Shown here one piece after another: positions 11,510 to 22,038 of a stretch of DNA of 64,000 nt (the stretch's first letter is position 1; each line of letters begins with the position of its first letter). Under the pieces are notes generated by a model. It did no database searches, was not told where the DNA came from, and worked only from the letters and a program-made list of their open reading frames with translations. The stretch is from Aquanectria penicillioides (Eukaryota; Ascomycota; Sordariomycetes; Hypocreales; Nectriaceae), in NCBI GenBank assembly GCA_003415625.1, contig PYIU01000002.1:496001-560000 (forward strand), given 5' to 3'. The translations under genes and the position numbers were made by a program.

Positions 11510-12246
11510 GTGCAACACCCCTGCATTGTTAACGGTACCTTGTACAGATCACAAAACATGTCAAAGGCCGAAGACCTTGATGCCAGTACTACGACGGAAG
11601 TCGTGGCGATTTATGACGACTTTTACAAGAGAGACCCAGAAGGTCAGGAACACTACATCAATATTACAGTGCCAAATGAGTGCATAGCCAGTTTCGACGA
11701 AAGGTTCGTGTCAAGGTTTGGCGCAGCTCTACCAAAGCAGTTTAACGTTGGCTGCACTTTTATCAACATGACAGAGGTGGTTATATGCGATGATACACGG
11801 CATTCTAGGGGGGGGGGGGATGACTTATGGTATATGGCCGGCTTATTGCGCAACCTAATCGCGACTTTTGAAAACCTCCAAGAGAGCATCAGTTCCATGA
11901 CTATGCGCATGACACAGAGGTTTCGAAAGTATGGCCTGGCAGCCTCCGGCCAAGAGGTGGCGACTGTCTCTGCTCAAGTCTGAGAGAACAACATTCACAT
12001 TGATGTTGCGTGGGAATGGATTGGACTCACGCTACGTTGTATATTCTGTGTATTGTTCTGCTTACAGCAGCTCTTGTGAAGAATACAGCCCACAAGGACC
12101 ATCTAGGCATTTGGTCGATGAGCATCGGAAAAATCCAGAAGGTAGCAGATGGATATATTATTAAGCTCAATAACAATGAAAATGAGCAACCATTTATATC
12201 CGAGCTAACGAGCGCTCGAAGTCAGGGAGAAAACTATCATGATTGA
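11510..12246 (+). pseudogene. Broken gene for a fungal membrane protein, DUF3176-like C-terminal part
   Basis: An open frame at 11510-11983 encodes an extracellular-looking stretch with several N-glycosylation sequons and ends in SSMTMRMTQRFRKYG. After the stop, the same frame continues as IHIDVAWEWIGLT, then the frame shifts by one near 12010-12030 and continues YILCIVLLTAALVKN...GIWSMS, a membrane segment and tail. This order (amphipathic helix with R-F-R-x-Y-G, a W-x-W stretch, one TM helix, then I-W-S/K-S) is what I know from DUF3176-type fungal proteins. A run of 12 G lies at 11808-11819. The N-terminal half is missing. The family assignment rests on recall and is moderate; the pseudogene status is better supported. 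Confidence 0.45.
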
Positions 12247-13549
12247 TTTAGTTACACATAGAAGGGGTTGCTTGTCTTGTTAGGAGAAAAAAGAATTGTA
12301 ATGGCTTGCACTTTCTTTTACAGTAGACTCTGCTCGCCGAATTCGCTATGCTGTAGCACCGTGCTGCTCTACACGTACGACATAACGTCACTACCAAGAA
12401 TTACGAATGAAAACTATCCCACTTCGTTGGTCTTTTCGTCTATTTTTTTTTATTTCTTTCTTTTATTACCTAGATAGTAATCCGCGAGCGGATTGATTAG
12501 GGGTATTGTATTATGCCTCCCACCCTTAGCTATTGGAGCATATAAAGAGTCGTGGGCTGCATCACGGATAACAGTCGCCACTTGCTGAGTACCTCGCACT
12601 AGAAATATGTATCAGGGCATTGGAGTGTTCGCAGGCACGAGTCAATGGATGTTCGATACCTGTACATAAATCCTCTATTGTTCGATGTGCATCATTTCCT
12701 ATCATGTTCCTTGAGATATTAAACCCTCCTCGAAATTGCGGAGAATCTGTTGGCAAATCCTCAATGGATTACTGCTCATGTCGGCATATGTGGCGTCGAT
12801 GAACAAAGCAGGCATGCGACATACTCTGCGCCACTTTGCTCGTTTGTGCAAATAGAAACCCGAGAAGGGGCTTGCTGACCCATGATCCTTGAGAACTGGT
12901 TCATGTCTTTGGTCGTAATAGCCCCGCTGAGTGTGACTCCAGGTATGTGAATAGAGGGGGAATGTTGGAGGGCACCAAGTCCCGAGCGATCTACTAGATT
13001 CACTAGCTAAGGATGTACCTGTAGTCTGATTTGATTCCGCAATAGGCTTTTGAACGGATTCAGTCGGCAACACCTCTGGAGCTTGAAGCTCGTTCTGGGT
13101 CAATGTGTTTCGCTTACGCCGTTTGTGATAATTGGCCATTACGGCTCGGCTCAGTGGAGATTTGTACGACGCGCCACTTGACCTTCGGCTGGGTCGGTAG
13201 TCCGGTGGATAAATGTATGGTCACGAGAAGCCATAGTATCCAAGGAGTAGTTAGGCAATTCAGAGTAGTTGAATTCCTTCCACACTGAGCCTTCTTCGGC
13301 CACGATGCAATTGTGCATTCGCACTTATCAATCTGCCTCAAAACATGTGACGCCCGGTTATAAACAGGCCGAGTCTGGAGCGCATGCTGGTAAGGCAAGG
13401 TGTGGACTCTACGCTTTGATATCTAATTGAAACCTCTTTTACGGTCCTTATTTTCAATTGGAGTTGATCCGAAGACGGAACAAGCGTCCATAAGTCTTGT
13501 CCTAAGAAGGAGGGTATTTGGGTATTTATTTGGTGACCGTGATGGGGAC
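12247..13549. other. Unassigned DNA between the relic gene and the aminotransferase
   Basis: The longest open frame is minus strand 12702-13139 (145 aa, MANYHKRRKRNTLTQNEL...). I do not recognise it, and the flanking frames do not extend it cleanly. It could be a small unknown gene or relic. Confidence 0.35.
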
Positions 13550-13563
13550 CGGACCCGAACCCG
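13550..13563. promoter_or_regulatory. CGG-N8-CCG site 1, aminotransferase promoter
   Basis: CGG ACCCGAAC CCG lies about 172 bp before the aminotransferase ATG. A second site starts 21 bp further on. Confidence 0.62.
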
Positions 13564-13570
13564 AAGGCCA

Positions 13571-13584
13571 CGGACCCCTTCCCG
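13571..13584. promoter_or_regulatory. CGG-N8-CCG site 2, aminotransferase promoter
   Basis: CGG ACCCCTTC CCG lies about 150 bp before the ATG. The two sites of this promoter are the closest pair in the set, on the same helical face (two turns apart). Confidence 0.62.
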
Positions 13585-13734
13585 GAGCATGGCGGCTTCT
13601 TCCGCCCAAACTGGAGCTATGTAATAATCGCGCCAGGTTTTGAGAGCACAAATGCATAAAATGCCTTAGAATTCAAGCAAAACTTGGATTGAACGATTGA
13701 AAAACGTCTTGTATATTTTCCGAGCATTGTGAAA

Positions 13735-15065
13735 ATGGCCTCAAATTCGGATCACACCTTTTTCGGGGCAGCAGAGTATATCCCACCTGATCCAATTTTC
13801 GAAATCACCAAGAGGTTTTTGGCAGACGAAAACCCTCTCAAAGTCAACCTTGGACAGGGGGCATATCGAGGCGATGATGGCAAACCATGGGTTTTGCCAT
13901 CAGTTCGTGCAGCCAAGGAACTGGTTGCTGATTGCGGACACGAATACCTTCCTATAGAAGGTTTGGATTCGTTTCGCATGGCGGCCACAAGGCTGGTTTT
14001 CCATGACACCAAAGCCCTAGAGGAGAAAAGAGTGCGTATTCACTAGCCTAAAACGTGATACTCGTTTCTCACAGCTGTATAGATTGCGACATGCCAAGCG
14101 ATTTCAGGGACAGGTGCACTTCTCCTTGCTGGTATTGCGCTGAGAAAAGCCCAAACGGGGATCACGACGGTCTGGATCACGGATCCTACTTGGTCTAACC
14201 ATGATTTGCTATTCTCTTCGATGGGATATGTCGTAAAGAAGCTGCCGTACTACCGCGATGGGCACTTCGACTATGACAGATTTATGACAGCGTTGAAGAC
14301 CATCGATCACCAGTCCGCCGTCATTCTACACGCGTGCGCACACAACCCCACGGGATGTGACCCGTCGCAAGAAGAATGGAAGAAAATTGGACAAGTGATA
14401 AAGGAAAAGAGGGCCTTTCCAATTTTTGATGCGGCGTATTTGGGCTTTAACTCTGGGTCATTTGACCAAGACGCATGGCCGATTAGGCATCTGGTCGAAG
14501 ACCTTGGCCTCGAGCTCGCGGTCTGTATGTCATTCGCAAAGAACATGGGTCTTTACGGAGAGAGAGTTGGGCTTGTAGCGTGTGTCACTAAAGCGGAAGA
14601 ATCAAGCCGAGCGCTTTACTCACTTTTGCAGTATGCTCAGCGATCTACTGTGTCAAACCCTCCAGTATATGGAGCCCGGATCGCGTCCACCATATTTAAC
14701 AATCCCGATTTATTGGCGCAGTGGTCCCAAGATTTAGTTACAATGTCTACTCGAATCCAAAACATGAGAGAAAAACTTTACAACAGGCTTGTTGGACTCC
14801 AAACGCCAGGAGATTGGTCTCCCATCATCAAGCAGAGTGGGATGTTTGGGTACACGGGAATTACCCCTGCCCAAATCAGGCAATTGGAAGGTATACCGCG
14901 CAATCATATTACCGTATAAGTTGATTTTGTTGACTGACAATATTTGCAGAGAAGTATCACATTTATATGGCAACAAGTTCTAGAATATCACTGGCTGGAT
15001 TGAATGATGGCAATGTCGAGTATGTAGCTAAGTCATTCGATGAAGTTGTTCGATCGATTATATAG
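13735..15065 (+). CDS. Aspartate-type aminotransferase (class I, PLP); proposed 4-hydroxyglutamate transaminase
   Basis: PLP-dependent transfer of an amino group between aspartate/glutamate-type substrates and 2-oxo acids. Exons 13735-14031, 14083-14890 and 14950-15065 give 406 aa, the normal length. Hallmarks are DPTWSNH, HACAHNPTG, FDAAYLGF, the PLP lysine K252 in SFAKNMGLYGERVG, and the distal carboxylate arginine in SSRISLAGLN. ATG 13735 (gaaaATGG) is chosen over an upstream GTG. No mitochondrial presequence is visible, so it is probably cytosolic. In the animal hydroxyproline pathway aspartate aminotransferase converts 4-hydroxyglutamate to 4-hydroxy-2-oxoglutarate, which would be its role here; this is inferred from neighbours. 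Two CGG-N8-CCG sites lie just upstream. All catalytic residues are present. Confidence 0.93.
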
Positions 15066-15422
15066 GGTTAGACAGACGTATTGGTTGGTCAATTATCTCA
15101 AACTATTTGAATGCAACTACTTCATGAGCGACCCGGATGAAGGATTAATTCCTAAAAAGCGATTCATCTTTTTTAATCTAAGCACAAGGGCCATGGCGAG
15201 CACCAGATAAAGCTGTTCAAAACCAACACAGAACGTCGCCACTAGCCCGATTCGCTCATTGTCATGACGGTCCAAAGAGTGGATGGATCAATGCAATTTG
15301 CTTAATCGGAGGTGTAAACAGGGAAGAACGGCCCTGGCTTTTTGATTTGGCGAAACACATGACCACTCCATGCTTCGCCGCATCCGATAACGCACAGCAG
15401 CAAGCAGGAAGTAGGGATGTGA

Positions 15423-15436
15423 CGGGCATGGGCCCG
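15423..15436. promoter_or_regulatory. CGG-N8-CCG site 1, PRODH promoter
   Basis: CGG GCATGGGC CCG, about 400 bp before the PRODH ATG. Confidence 0.6.
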
Positions 15437-15513
15437 AATTCAAGGCCGTCATGAGCCGCAACTTCGTCGGGTATCATAGGGTTTTAGTCGGTGTTGTAGT
15501 CCATGACTAGCCC

Positions 15514-15527
15514 CGGCACCACCTCCG
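15514..15527. promoter_or_regulatory. CGG-N8-CCG site 2, PRODH promoter
   Basis: CGG CACCACCT CCG, about 310 bp before the PRODH ATG and 91 bp after site 1. It is the only site of the set with C as the first spacer base. Confidence 0.58.
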
Positions 15528-15834
15528 TATCACAATGAACCACTGCCACTTCGGGAGGCGTTCTAGCCCACCCAAGCTTACCGATTTCCGGCAACATTCT
15601 GCAAGATAGGCATTTGCAATGTCCATGTGACTTCTACCCCGCTCAATATTTTGTAACACATCTGTTTACTAGGTCGGCAAGATAACCGAGGGGTATCTGG
15701 ACCTGACCATGCTTACTGAACCGCGTGGCTGTATGGTATGGTTCAAAGTTCAAAAGAGCACTCTCCCTGCCTCTGAGACAATGCTATAATCGCCAAAATA
15801 CTCTCCATAGAGCCATCAGACGACCGTTCAAATC

Positions 15835-17320
15835 ATGTTGAGTTCTAGCCCGCGGAAGATTCCTTCCACTTGTTGTACCTTGTCGTGGGCCACAGCTCAG
15901 ACGCTGGGCGCCGCCGTGGTACCTACGATAAGAAAGACGGGGAGAAATCAGATAAGATTCTGCTCTACTGTTCCAGGTGCGCCACCAAGTGCGGCAGGGA
16001 ATAAAATTGAGTCGCCACTCTCAGCTCTCCCTACGGGCGTGCTGCTGAGATCAATTTTCATCAATGCCATATCCTCCCGACCATACCTGTTGAAGCCGTC
16101 ACTATGGTTCCTGGACCAGATTTCGAAGCCGGGTCAAAATTTCATCTTGAGCGTTGAGAGGAATTTGCTTTTGCGGTCACTTCTCAAAAAGACCTTTTAC
16201 AAGCAATTCTGTGCCGGGGAAAATGGAGCCGAGACACGGGTTACACTAAAACATATGAAAGAGATGGGATTCCGAGGCACGATTCTCACATACGCCAAGG
16301 AAACGGTTTTTGATCACCACACGAATACTCAGCACGGGCTTGGAGTCAACGAGTCCAAAACTGGAGACAGCCAGTGGTGCGAGAATATTGAGGCCTGGAG
16401 AAAAGGCACAGTTGAAACTGTTGAGCTTCTCGGCGAAGGCGACCAGCTCGCTGTCAAGTATGATCCCCTGATAAAGTGATATATCCAGAATCGAGAACTA
16501 ACCCGAGCACAGGTTAACTGGAGCTGGGCCCTTGGTGACAAAGGCCTTTGCGGAAGGTCAGCTGCCGCCTAAACAAATGATTGACGCGCTTGATGAGATT
16601 TGCACCAAATCTCGAGCTCGGCAAGCTCGCATTTTGGTGGACGCTGAATCCCAACAGTTCCAATGGGGGATCATGCGAATTACCATCGATCTGATGAGGA
16701 AGTACAACACAGAAGGTTATGCCCTGATCTACAACACCTACCAGGCCTATCTCAAGAGTACCCCAACTACGCTGGCCAAGCACTTGTCAGTGGCACTAGA
16801 CGAAGGATTTACGCTGGGTCTCAAGCTGGTCCGCGGCGCATATTTGGCATCTGACCAGAGGTCTCTGATCCATGATACTAAAAGCAACACTGATGATGCT
16901 TACAACAGCATTGCCCAAGGTGCACTGAGGAGAGAAATTGGAGATTTTGGTGCACCAAATGGCCGTGCCTTTCCATCAGTTGATCTGATCCTCGCCAGTC
17001 ATAACAAAGAAAGTGTTGTTGCAGCGCATAACCTGCACCAACAACGATTAAACTCCAAATTGCCTACGGTCTCGGTCAAGTTTGCCCAGCTGCACGGAAT
17101 GTCTGATGAAGTCAGTTTCGGACTACTCCAGCTCAAGAAGGATGGCCAGTCCGCGCCAGAGGTTTACAAGTGTTCCACTTGGGGAAGCCTAGGAGAGTGC
17201 ATGGCGTACCTGACGAGGAGGGCCATTGAGAACAGGGATGCAGCGTCCAGAACCATGGATGAATATGACGCCCTGAAGGCCGAGGCTAGGAGGAGACTAA
17301 GATCGCGATTTTCATTCTAG
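15835..17320 (+). CDS. Mitochondrial proline dehydrogenase family enzyme; hydroxyproline dehydrogenase candidate
   Basis: FAD-dependent oxidation of L-proline or trans-4-hydroxy-L-proline to the pyrroline carboxylate, passing electrons to the respiratory chain. Exons 15835-16457 and 16513-17320 give 476 aa. The first 50 residues are basic, rich in Ser/Thr and poor in acidic residues, as in a mitochondrial presequence. The barrel domain shows ILVDAESQQFQWG, ALIYNTYQAYLK, LGLKLVRGAYL and the substrate-binding YLTRRAIENRD (Y440, R443, R444). By hand alignment, the active-site Tyr that enforces proline over hydroxyproline in E. coli PutA (Tyr540), which is Ser in mammalian hydroxyproline dehydrogenase, is Cys428 here (KCSTWGSLGE). 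Whether fungal proline enzymes share this Cys I cannot check. The downstream gene encodes P5C reductase on the same strand. Two CGG-N8-CCG sites lie upstream. Confidence 0.92.
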
Positions 17321-17493
17321 TTTCACAGATATATGATTCCAATTCCATGAAACTATGAGAAGCTATCATCAATAAGACCACATTGATATCAAAACCAATG
17401 ATTGCCACACTACTCGATTTGTGAATTTGCGGAAGCTGAGTTTGACCAACTCATACATCCAAATTGAAGTTTGTCAAGCACCTTGACCCACAC

Positions 17494-17507
17494 CGGAAAA
17501 GATCCCG
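17494..17507. promoter_or_regulatory. CGG-N8-CCG site 1, P5C reductase promoter
   Basis: CGG AAAAGATC CCG, about 215 bp before the P5C reductase ATG. Confidence 0.62.
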
Positions 17508-17560
17508 AAAGATCTACCAATACGCAGGCCCAGTGAAAGACACCCTTATCATTTGTGGAT

Positions 17561-17574
17561 CGGATCGGCTGCCG
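17561..17574. promoter_or_regulatory. CGG-N8-CCG site 2, P5C reductase promoter
   Basis: CGG ATCGGCTG CCG, about 148 bp before the ATG and 67 bp after site 1. Confidence 0.62.
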
Positions 17575-17721
17575 TGCTCCATTTTTTGCAAGAATAGACA
17601 TTGCCGAGAATCGTGATAATCCTATCTCACACAAAGCCTTCTAAGAACCTGCACGAAATCGACGTTTCGTAGCTATCATTTCCCAATTCCGAACCCCCTA
17701 CTCAGACTTCATTGCTTCACT

Positions 17722-18630
17722 ATGGCTCCTCTTCAAGATGCAACTCTGTGCATCTTGGGTTGTGGTACGTTGCCAATTCAACCCCTCATGTCAAAATGAC
17801 CGGATGCTTACGCATAAACAGGGAATCTTGGGAAAGCCATTCTGAGAAGCTTGCTCGCGCCTGATGAGAAAGGCAATGACTATCTCCCACTAAAACAGTA
17901 TATTGCTTGCGTGCGATCTGAAAAATCTCTCAAGTCGCTCAGCGAACAATTTTCAGCACATGAGTCTCAATTCAAAGTTTGTCGTGGGGAGAATGTGAAA
18001 GCAACACAGGAATCTGACATCGTTATAATCGGGGCTGACCCCGCCGATGTTGAGGAGTTGTTGTCACAGCCTGGCCTGTGCGATGCGTTATACACCAAGC
18101 TAATCATCAGCATCGTTGCTGGATGGACAAAGGAGAAACTCGAGACCGCTATTTTTGGTAGCGAAACCACTGAGGAGAACCAAGCTGGCCGTGGATGGGT
18201 TGTTCGAACCTTGCCCAACATTGCAGCCACTGTGTCCCAGGGTCTTACGGCTATTGAGATAGCTAGCTCCGGTCCGGCCTTGCCTGATGAGTACTTGAAA
18301 CTGACGACCTCCATATTCGATCGAGTTGGTAGGACTGTTCATATTCCTCCGAGGCTGATGAACGCAACTACTGCGGTGGGAGGATCCACTCCAGCCTTCT
18401 TCGCCGTAATTTGCGATGCCTTTATTGACGCCGCAGTTGCTGTCGGGGTTCCAAGAGACATGGCCCAGACAATGATTTATCAGTCTATGCAAGGAACCGC
18501 CACACTACTCCAGAGTGGAATTCATCCGGGCATTTTGAAAGATCAAGGAACTTCTCCAGAGGGATGTACGATTGGGGGGTTGATGGTCTTGGAAGAAGGT
18601 GCCGTGAGAGGTCATCTTGGCCGGGCCTGA
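17722..18630 (+). CDS. Pyrroline-5-carboxylate reductase, C-terminus truncated by a one-base frameshift
   Basis: NAD(P)H-dependent reduction of P5C (and, in known enzymes, of the 3-hydroxy analogue) to proline or hydroxyproline. Exons 17722-17764 and 17822-18630 give 283 aa. The N-terminal Rossmann motif is LCILGCGNLGKAI, the dimer domain has RTLPNIAATVSQG and NATTAVGGSTPAFF, and the C-terminal signature reads TSPEGCTIGGLMVLEEG. Two oddities: the usual S-P-G-G loop has E for the first G, and the final helix is lost. The frame meets TGA at 18628-18630, but a conserved continuation (LREAVTVARLMG) lies one frame away up to a TAA at 18698. A single base missing from the GGG run at 18623-18625 would explain this. 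It is either a real lesion or a sequence error. The rest is well conserved. Confidence 0.88.
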
Positions 18631-18844
18631 GAGAAGCTGTGACAGTTGCTCGTCTTATGGGGACTGTTACTCATGTAAATGATACACGAAAGGAATAAAA
18701 CACTCAAATTTAAATATGACTAGCATTGGATTATATCTAGCACGGCATGTGGCCGAGGAAGAGAATTTTATAGCATAGTGGAGATCCATTCCTCGATTGA
18801 GAATAATGGGAACTAAAATAGTGACTGATGATTCAATTCACATT

Positions 18845-19731
18845 TTATTTTTCGCATAAACTATGAAAGAATGATCTAGACTCCATATTTGCTATGCAAC
18901 CAAGCCCGAAGGCTGGGATGATGCGGAGCGATCGTACCAGAGTGGCTGAAGGAAGGTCCCTACGAATTTGAGCAACTCGATCAGACATTGAAACCCCATA
19001 TTGCCTGTTATACAGATCCAGACCCAAAAGATGCATTGGAGTTGCTCCAAACTGGGAAATAATTGGGACCGTTAACTGGGACACAATTGCTTTCATGTGT
19101 GGGTTAGCCGCGAGACTATCTGGGATCGCGGCGGAGATTGATGGCGCCATGGTGAAGGAGCCGAAAAATAGTGATAGCGTCTCTTAACAGGAAGGTGATG
19201 GTCGCGGCCTTTGGGACCCTTGGCCTCTGATTCGAAAGCTGGGCTTGATTTGATACAGGCCTGGCTCCGAATATCTGAGCGAAACGGAGGTCCTTCCAAA
19301 CCCCCAGCGGGACATTGACCACCATTGTGGACACAAACGTGATAGATCCGACTGCTGCCTGGTGAAAATTGTCTGCGAGCGTCTCTGAACCGTTGGGCAA
19401 CAGCATATGTTGTAGCGTATAAAGTCCAGATAATACGAAATGGACTGCCGGCTATGAGCCGCCCAGGCTGCATAAGAGCAGTTTTGACATGCTGCCGTAA
19501 CCCATTGATCAGAGGCTGGTTGGTGGATACTTTCTCAACCAAAGCTCTAATAACTATTAGCCACATTCATTCCCCTTCCCATGTTCCCAGGATCATCGCC
19601 TACCTGTCGATAATAGTCACTGCTGGAGCGACCAGTGAGGCTGATAGAGCTGCGGCAGTAACATCTCCCGCTAAACGTCCCCAAAGCGCATCGTCATTGG
19701 ACAATTGACGTGAAACGGTTTGTTGCTGCAT
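18845..19731 (-). pseudogene. Mitochondrial carrier-like membrane protein gene with two +1 frameshifts
   Basis: Read from ATG 19731 on the minus strand: MQQQTVSRQLSNDDALWG, exon 1 to 19604, then a 57-nt intron (19547-19603, acceptor ttattag). The frame continues as RALVEKVSTNQPLINGLRQH, through hydrophobic segments and NVPLGVWKDLRFAQIFGA, to ATPMHLLGLDLYNRQYGVS and IRRDLPSATLVRS. I recall these motifs in a conserved fungal family of multi-pass, probably mitochondrial membrane proteins; its transport substrate is not known to me. The frame breaks twice, each time by one extra base in a homopolymer: GGG at 19395-19397 and AAAAA at 19164-19168 (plus-strand letters). Sequence on both sides stays conserved, so decay would be recent, or these are sequence errors. 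It shares a 400-bp bidirectional promoter with P5C dehydrogenase, which suggests transport of a pathway metabolite. Confidence 0.62.
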
Positions 19732-19890
19732 TTCAGTTCTCCTTTCCCCAAGAACTTGCTGGTGTAGTCTGCGTAAAGGATCACATCCATTATGTCGTTC
19801 TTCCCCCAGCTATCCTTCACAGTCATCGCTATGCCGTGCCATCCCCGAATGAACTAGAGAATCCCGCTGAATACCGACTAGGCTCCATAC

Positions 19891-19904
19891 CGGGTCGATT
19901 TCCG
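19891..19904. promoter_or_regulatory. CGG-N8-CCG site 1, shared bidirectional promoter (membrane protein / P5CDH)
   Basis: CGG GTCGATTT CCG; extended to 19889-19906 it is a longer inverted repeat, ACCGG-N8-CCGGT. It is about 160 bp from the minus-strand ATG and 230 bp from the P5CDH ATG. Confidence 0.68.
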
Positions 19905-19952
19905 GTGGCGGTGATGGCTACCTTCGGCCTGTCGATCTCGATATAATCTACC

Positions 19953-19966
19953 CGGGTCGGCTTCCG
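19953..19966. promoter_or_regulatory. CGG-N8-CCG site 2, shared bidirectional promoter
   Basis: CGG GTCGGCTT CCG, about 170 bp before the P5CDH ATG. The spacer resembles that of site 1 (GTCGATTT). Confidence 0.65.
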
Positions 19967-20131
19967 CAATCGGATTCGGCACACACCCCGACGCCACAAT
20001 GCGCGGGGCAATTGGCGATGCAATCGTGATGGACTTGAGGACCATAAGAAAGACTGACTGAAGCTTGATGGGAATGAGAAACCTCGAAGATCATAATTAT
20101 TTCTTTCATATCACTTAAAACTATAGTGAAG

Positions 20132-22038
20132 ATGGCATCGTCAAAGATTGTGGCCATGAATTTGGCTCGACCCAGACAGACTATCACGCGCAATCTCCGC
20201 CCAGCATCGGGGGTTTGGAGCCTCCAGCGCCGCACCAAGGCTACAGCCCCATTCAGACTCCCTGATCCTCGAAATGAGCCAAACGTGAGTTGACATCCAG
20301 GTCCAGGAATTGGACCCAACTAATGGTGCCCAAAAACAGCCTCTTTACAAGAAGGGATCGCCTGAGCGCCAAAGGGTAGAGGAGGCCTTGAAGGAGCTTC
20401 GATCCCAACTTCCTGTGCGCAGTGAGATTTTCTACAATGGAACCGTTCAGAAGACATTCAAGTCTGAGGATCAAGTGCTTCCTTCGGAGCATGGAACTAC
20501 CTTTACGAATTACCCGCTTGCTACTAAGGAGCAAGTTTCTACCGCCATTGAATCTGCCCTCAAGGCCAAGAAGAGCTGGGAGGAAACCCCATTCGTGGAT
20601 CGCGCTGCCATTTTCCAGAAGGCAGCTGAGCTTGTTACTACCAAGTACCGTTACGAATTGATTGCCGCAACCATGCTTGGCCAGGGCAAGAATGTCTGGC
20701 AGGGTGAAATCGATGCCGCGGCTGAGCTAGCCGATTTCTTCCGATTGAACTGCAACTACGCCGCTGAAATCTTGGAGCGACAGCCTACACGAGGCAGTGA
20801 TGGCATGTGGAGGTAAGCATTGTATGGCTGCATTGAAGCGGCGAAGTCTGACAAGCGACAGTCGCACCGATTACCGCCCCCTTGAAGGCTTTGTTTACGC
20901 CGTCTCCCCCTTCAACTTTACTGCCCTCGGTGGTAGTTTGATCTCTGGCCCAGCATTGATGGGTAACGTGGTGCTTTGGAAGCCTTCCCAGTACAACATC
21001 TATGCCAGCACAATTATTTACAACATTCTGTTGGAGGCCGGCCTGCCCCCAGATGTCATCCAGTTCGTTCCCGGTGACGCCCAAGAGGTCACTGATGTCG
21101 TCCTCGCGCACCGAGAGTTTGCCGGCCTTAACTTTATTGGATCCTCTGATGTCTTCCGCTCCCTTTACGGAAGAATTGGCGAGGGCATTGCGAACAAGAC
21201 TTACCGGGAGTTCCCCCGAGTTGTCGGTGAGACTAGCGGCAAGAACTTCCATCTGCTCCACCCTACCGCCGATGTCCCCAGCGCTATCAACCACACTATC
21301 CGTGGTGCCTTCGAGTACCAGGGACAGAAGTGCTCGGCTACGTCCCGTGTCTACGTCCCCGAGTCCCGAGCAGCAGAGTTTATCACTGGCCTGAAGGCTG
21401 GTATTGATCAGATTACAATCGGAAGCCCGGATAAGGACTTCGAGGCCTTTATGGGCCCCGTGATCCACCGCCGCTCCTTCGACAAAATCAAGTCCATCAT
21501 TGATGAGAGCAACAAGGACTCATCCCTTACCCTCCTTGCTGGTGGCAAGTATGACGAGTCTGTTGGATTCTTTGTTCAGCCAACTGTTTACCAGGCTGAG
21601 TCACCCGACCACAAGCTGTTCAACGAGGAAATCTTTGGTCCGGTTTTGACACTCCACGTTTATCCCGATGCGGAGTGGGAGTCAATTCTGAAGAAGGTCG
21701 ATGGAGCCGGTGGTGGTCTTGCCTTGACTGGTGCCGTCTTTGCGAAGAGCAGGGCTGCTCTGCGACAGGCAGAGGACACTCTCCGTTATTCCGCCGGCAA
21801 TTTCTACCTCAGTAGGTCGAGTTCTATTAACTTAAGGATTAAATAAACTAACAAGATCTCTACAGACTGTAAAACTACTGCAGCACTAATCGGACAGCAG
21901 TCCTTCGGTGGTGCTCGTTCCAGTGGAACCAACGATCGGGCTGGAAGCTCTGATTTCTTGCGCCGATTCACTAGCCCCAGGCTAATTAAGGAGGAGTACT
22001 TTGGCCAGAACGAGTTCCTTTACCCCAGCAACAAATAG
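20132..22038 (+). CDS. Mitochondrial delta-1-pyrroline-5-carboxylate dehydrogenase (ALDH4 family)
   Basis: NAD-dependent oxidation of glutamate-5-semialdehyde/P5C to glutamate, or of the hydroxy analogue to 4-hydroxyglutamate. Exons 20132-20284, 20340-20812, 20862-21811 and 21866-22038 give 582 aa, a usual fungal length. The N-terminus (KIVAMNLARPRQTITRNLRP) is an Arg-rich presequence. Family landmarks are KGSPERQRVEEAL, YRPLEGFVYAVSPFNFTALG, the general base E332 in VVGETSGKNF, the catalytic C366 in YQGQKCSATSRVYVP, and QQSFGGARSSGTNDRAGS near the end. Each intron has GT/AG ends and restores the frame. It is the second mitochondrial step after the proline/hydroxyproline dehydrogenase. Expression is probably shared with the divergent membrane-protein gene through two CGG-N8-CCG sites. 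No defect is seen. Confidence 0.95.

Larger units (their letters stand above)
15066..15834. other. Intergenic promoter region of the proline dehydrogenase gene
   Basis: No gene is seen. It contains two CGG-N8-CCG sites and, at 15582-15591, the 10-mer CGATTTCCGG that also occurs in the P5C dehydrogenase promoter (19896-19905). Confidence 0.6.

Noticed and set aside
12702..13139. 145-aa minus-strand frame with a basic start (KRRKR) as a transcription factor
   Set aside because: No zinc cluster or other domain is visible and upstream frames are closed. Kept only as an unassigned region.
15582..19905. Shared 10-mer CGATTTCCGG in the PRODH and P5CDH promoters as the cluster motif
   Set aside because: It is absent from the other cluster promoters, and in P5CDH it is part of a CGG-N8-CCG site. 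The N8 inverted repeat explains all promoters better.
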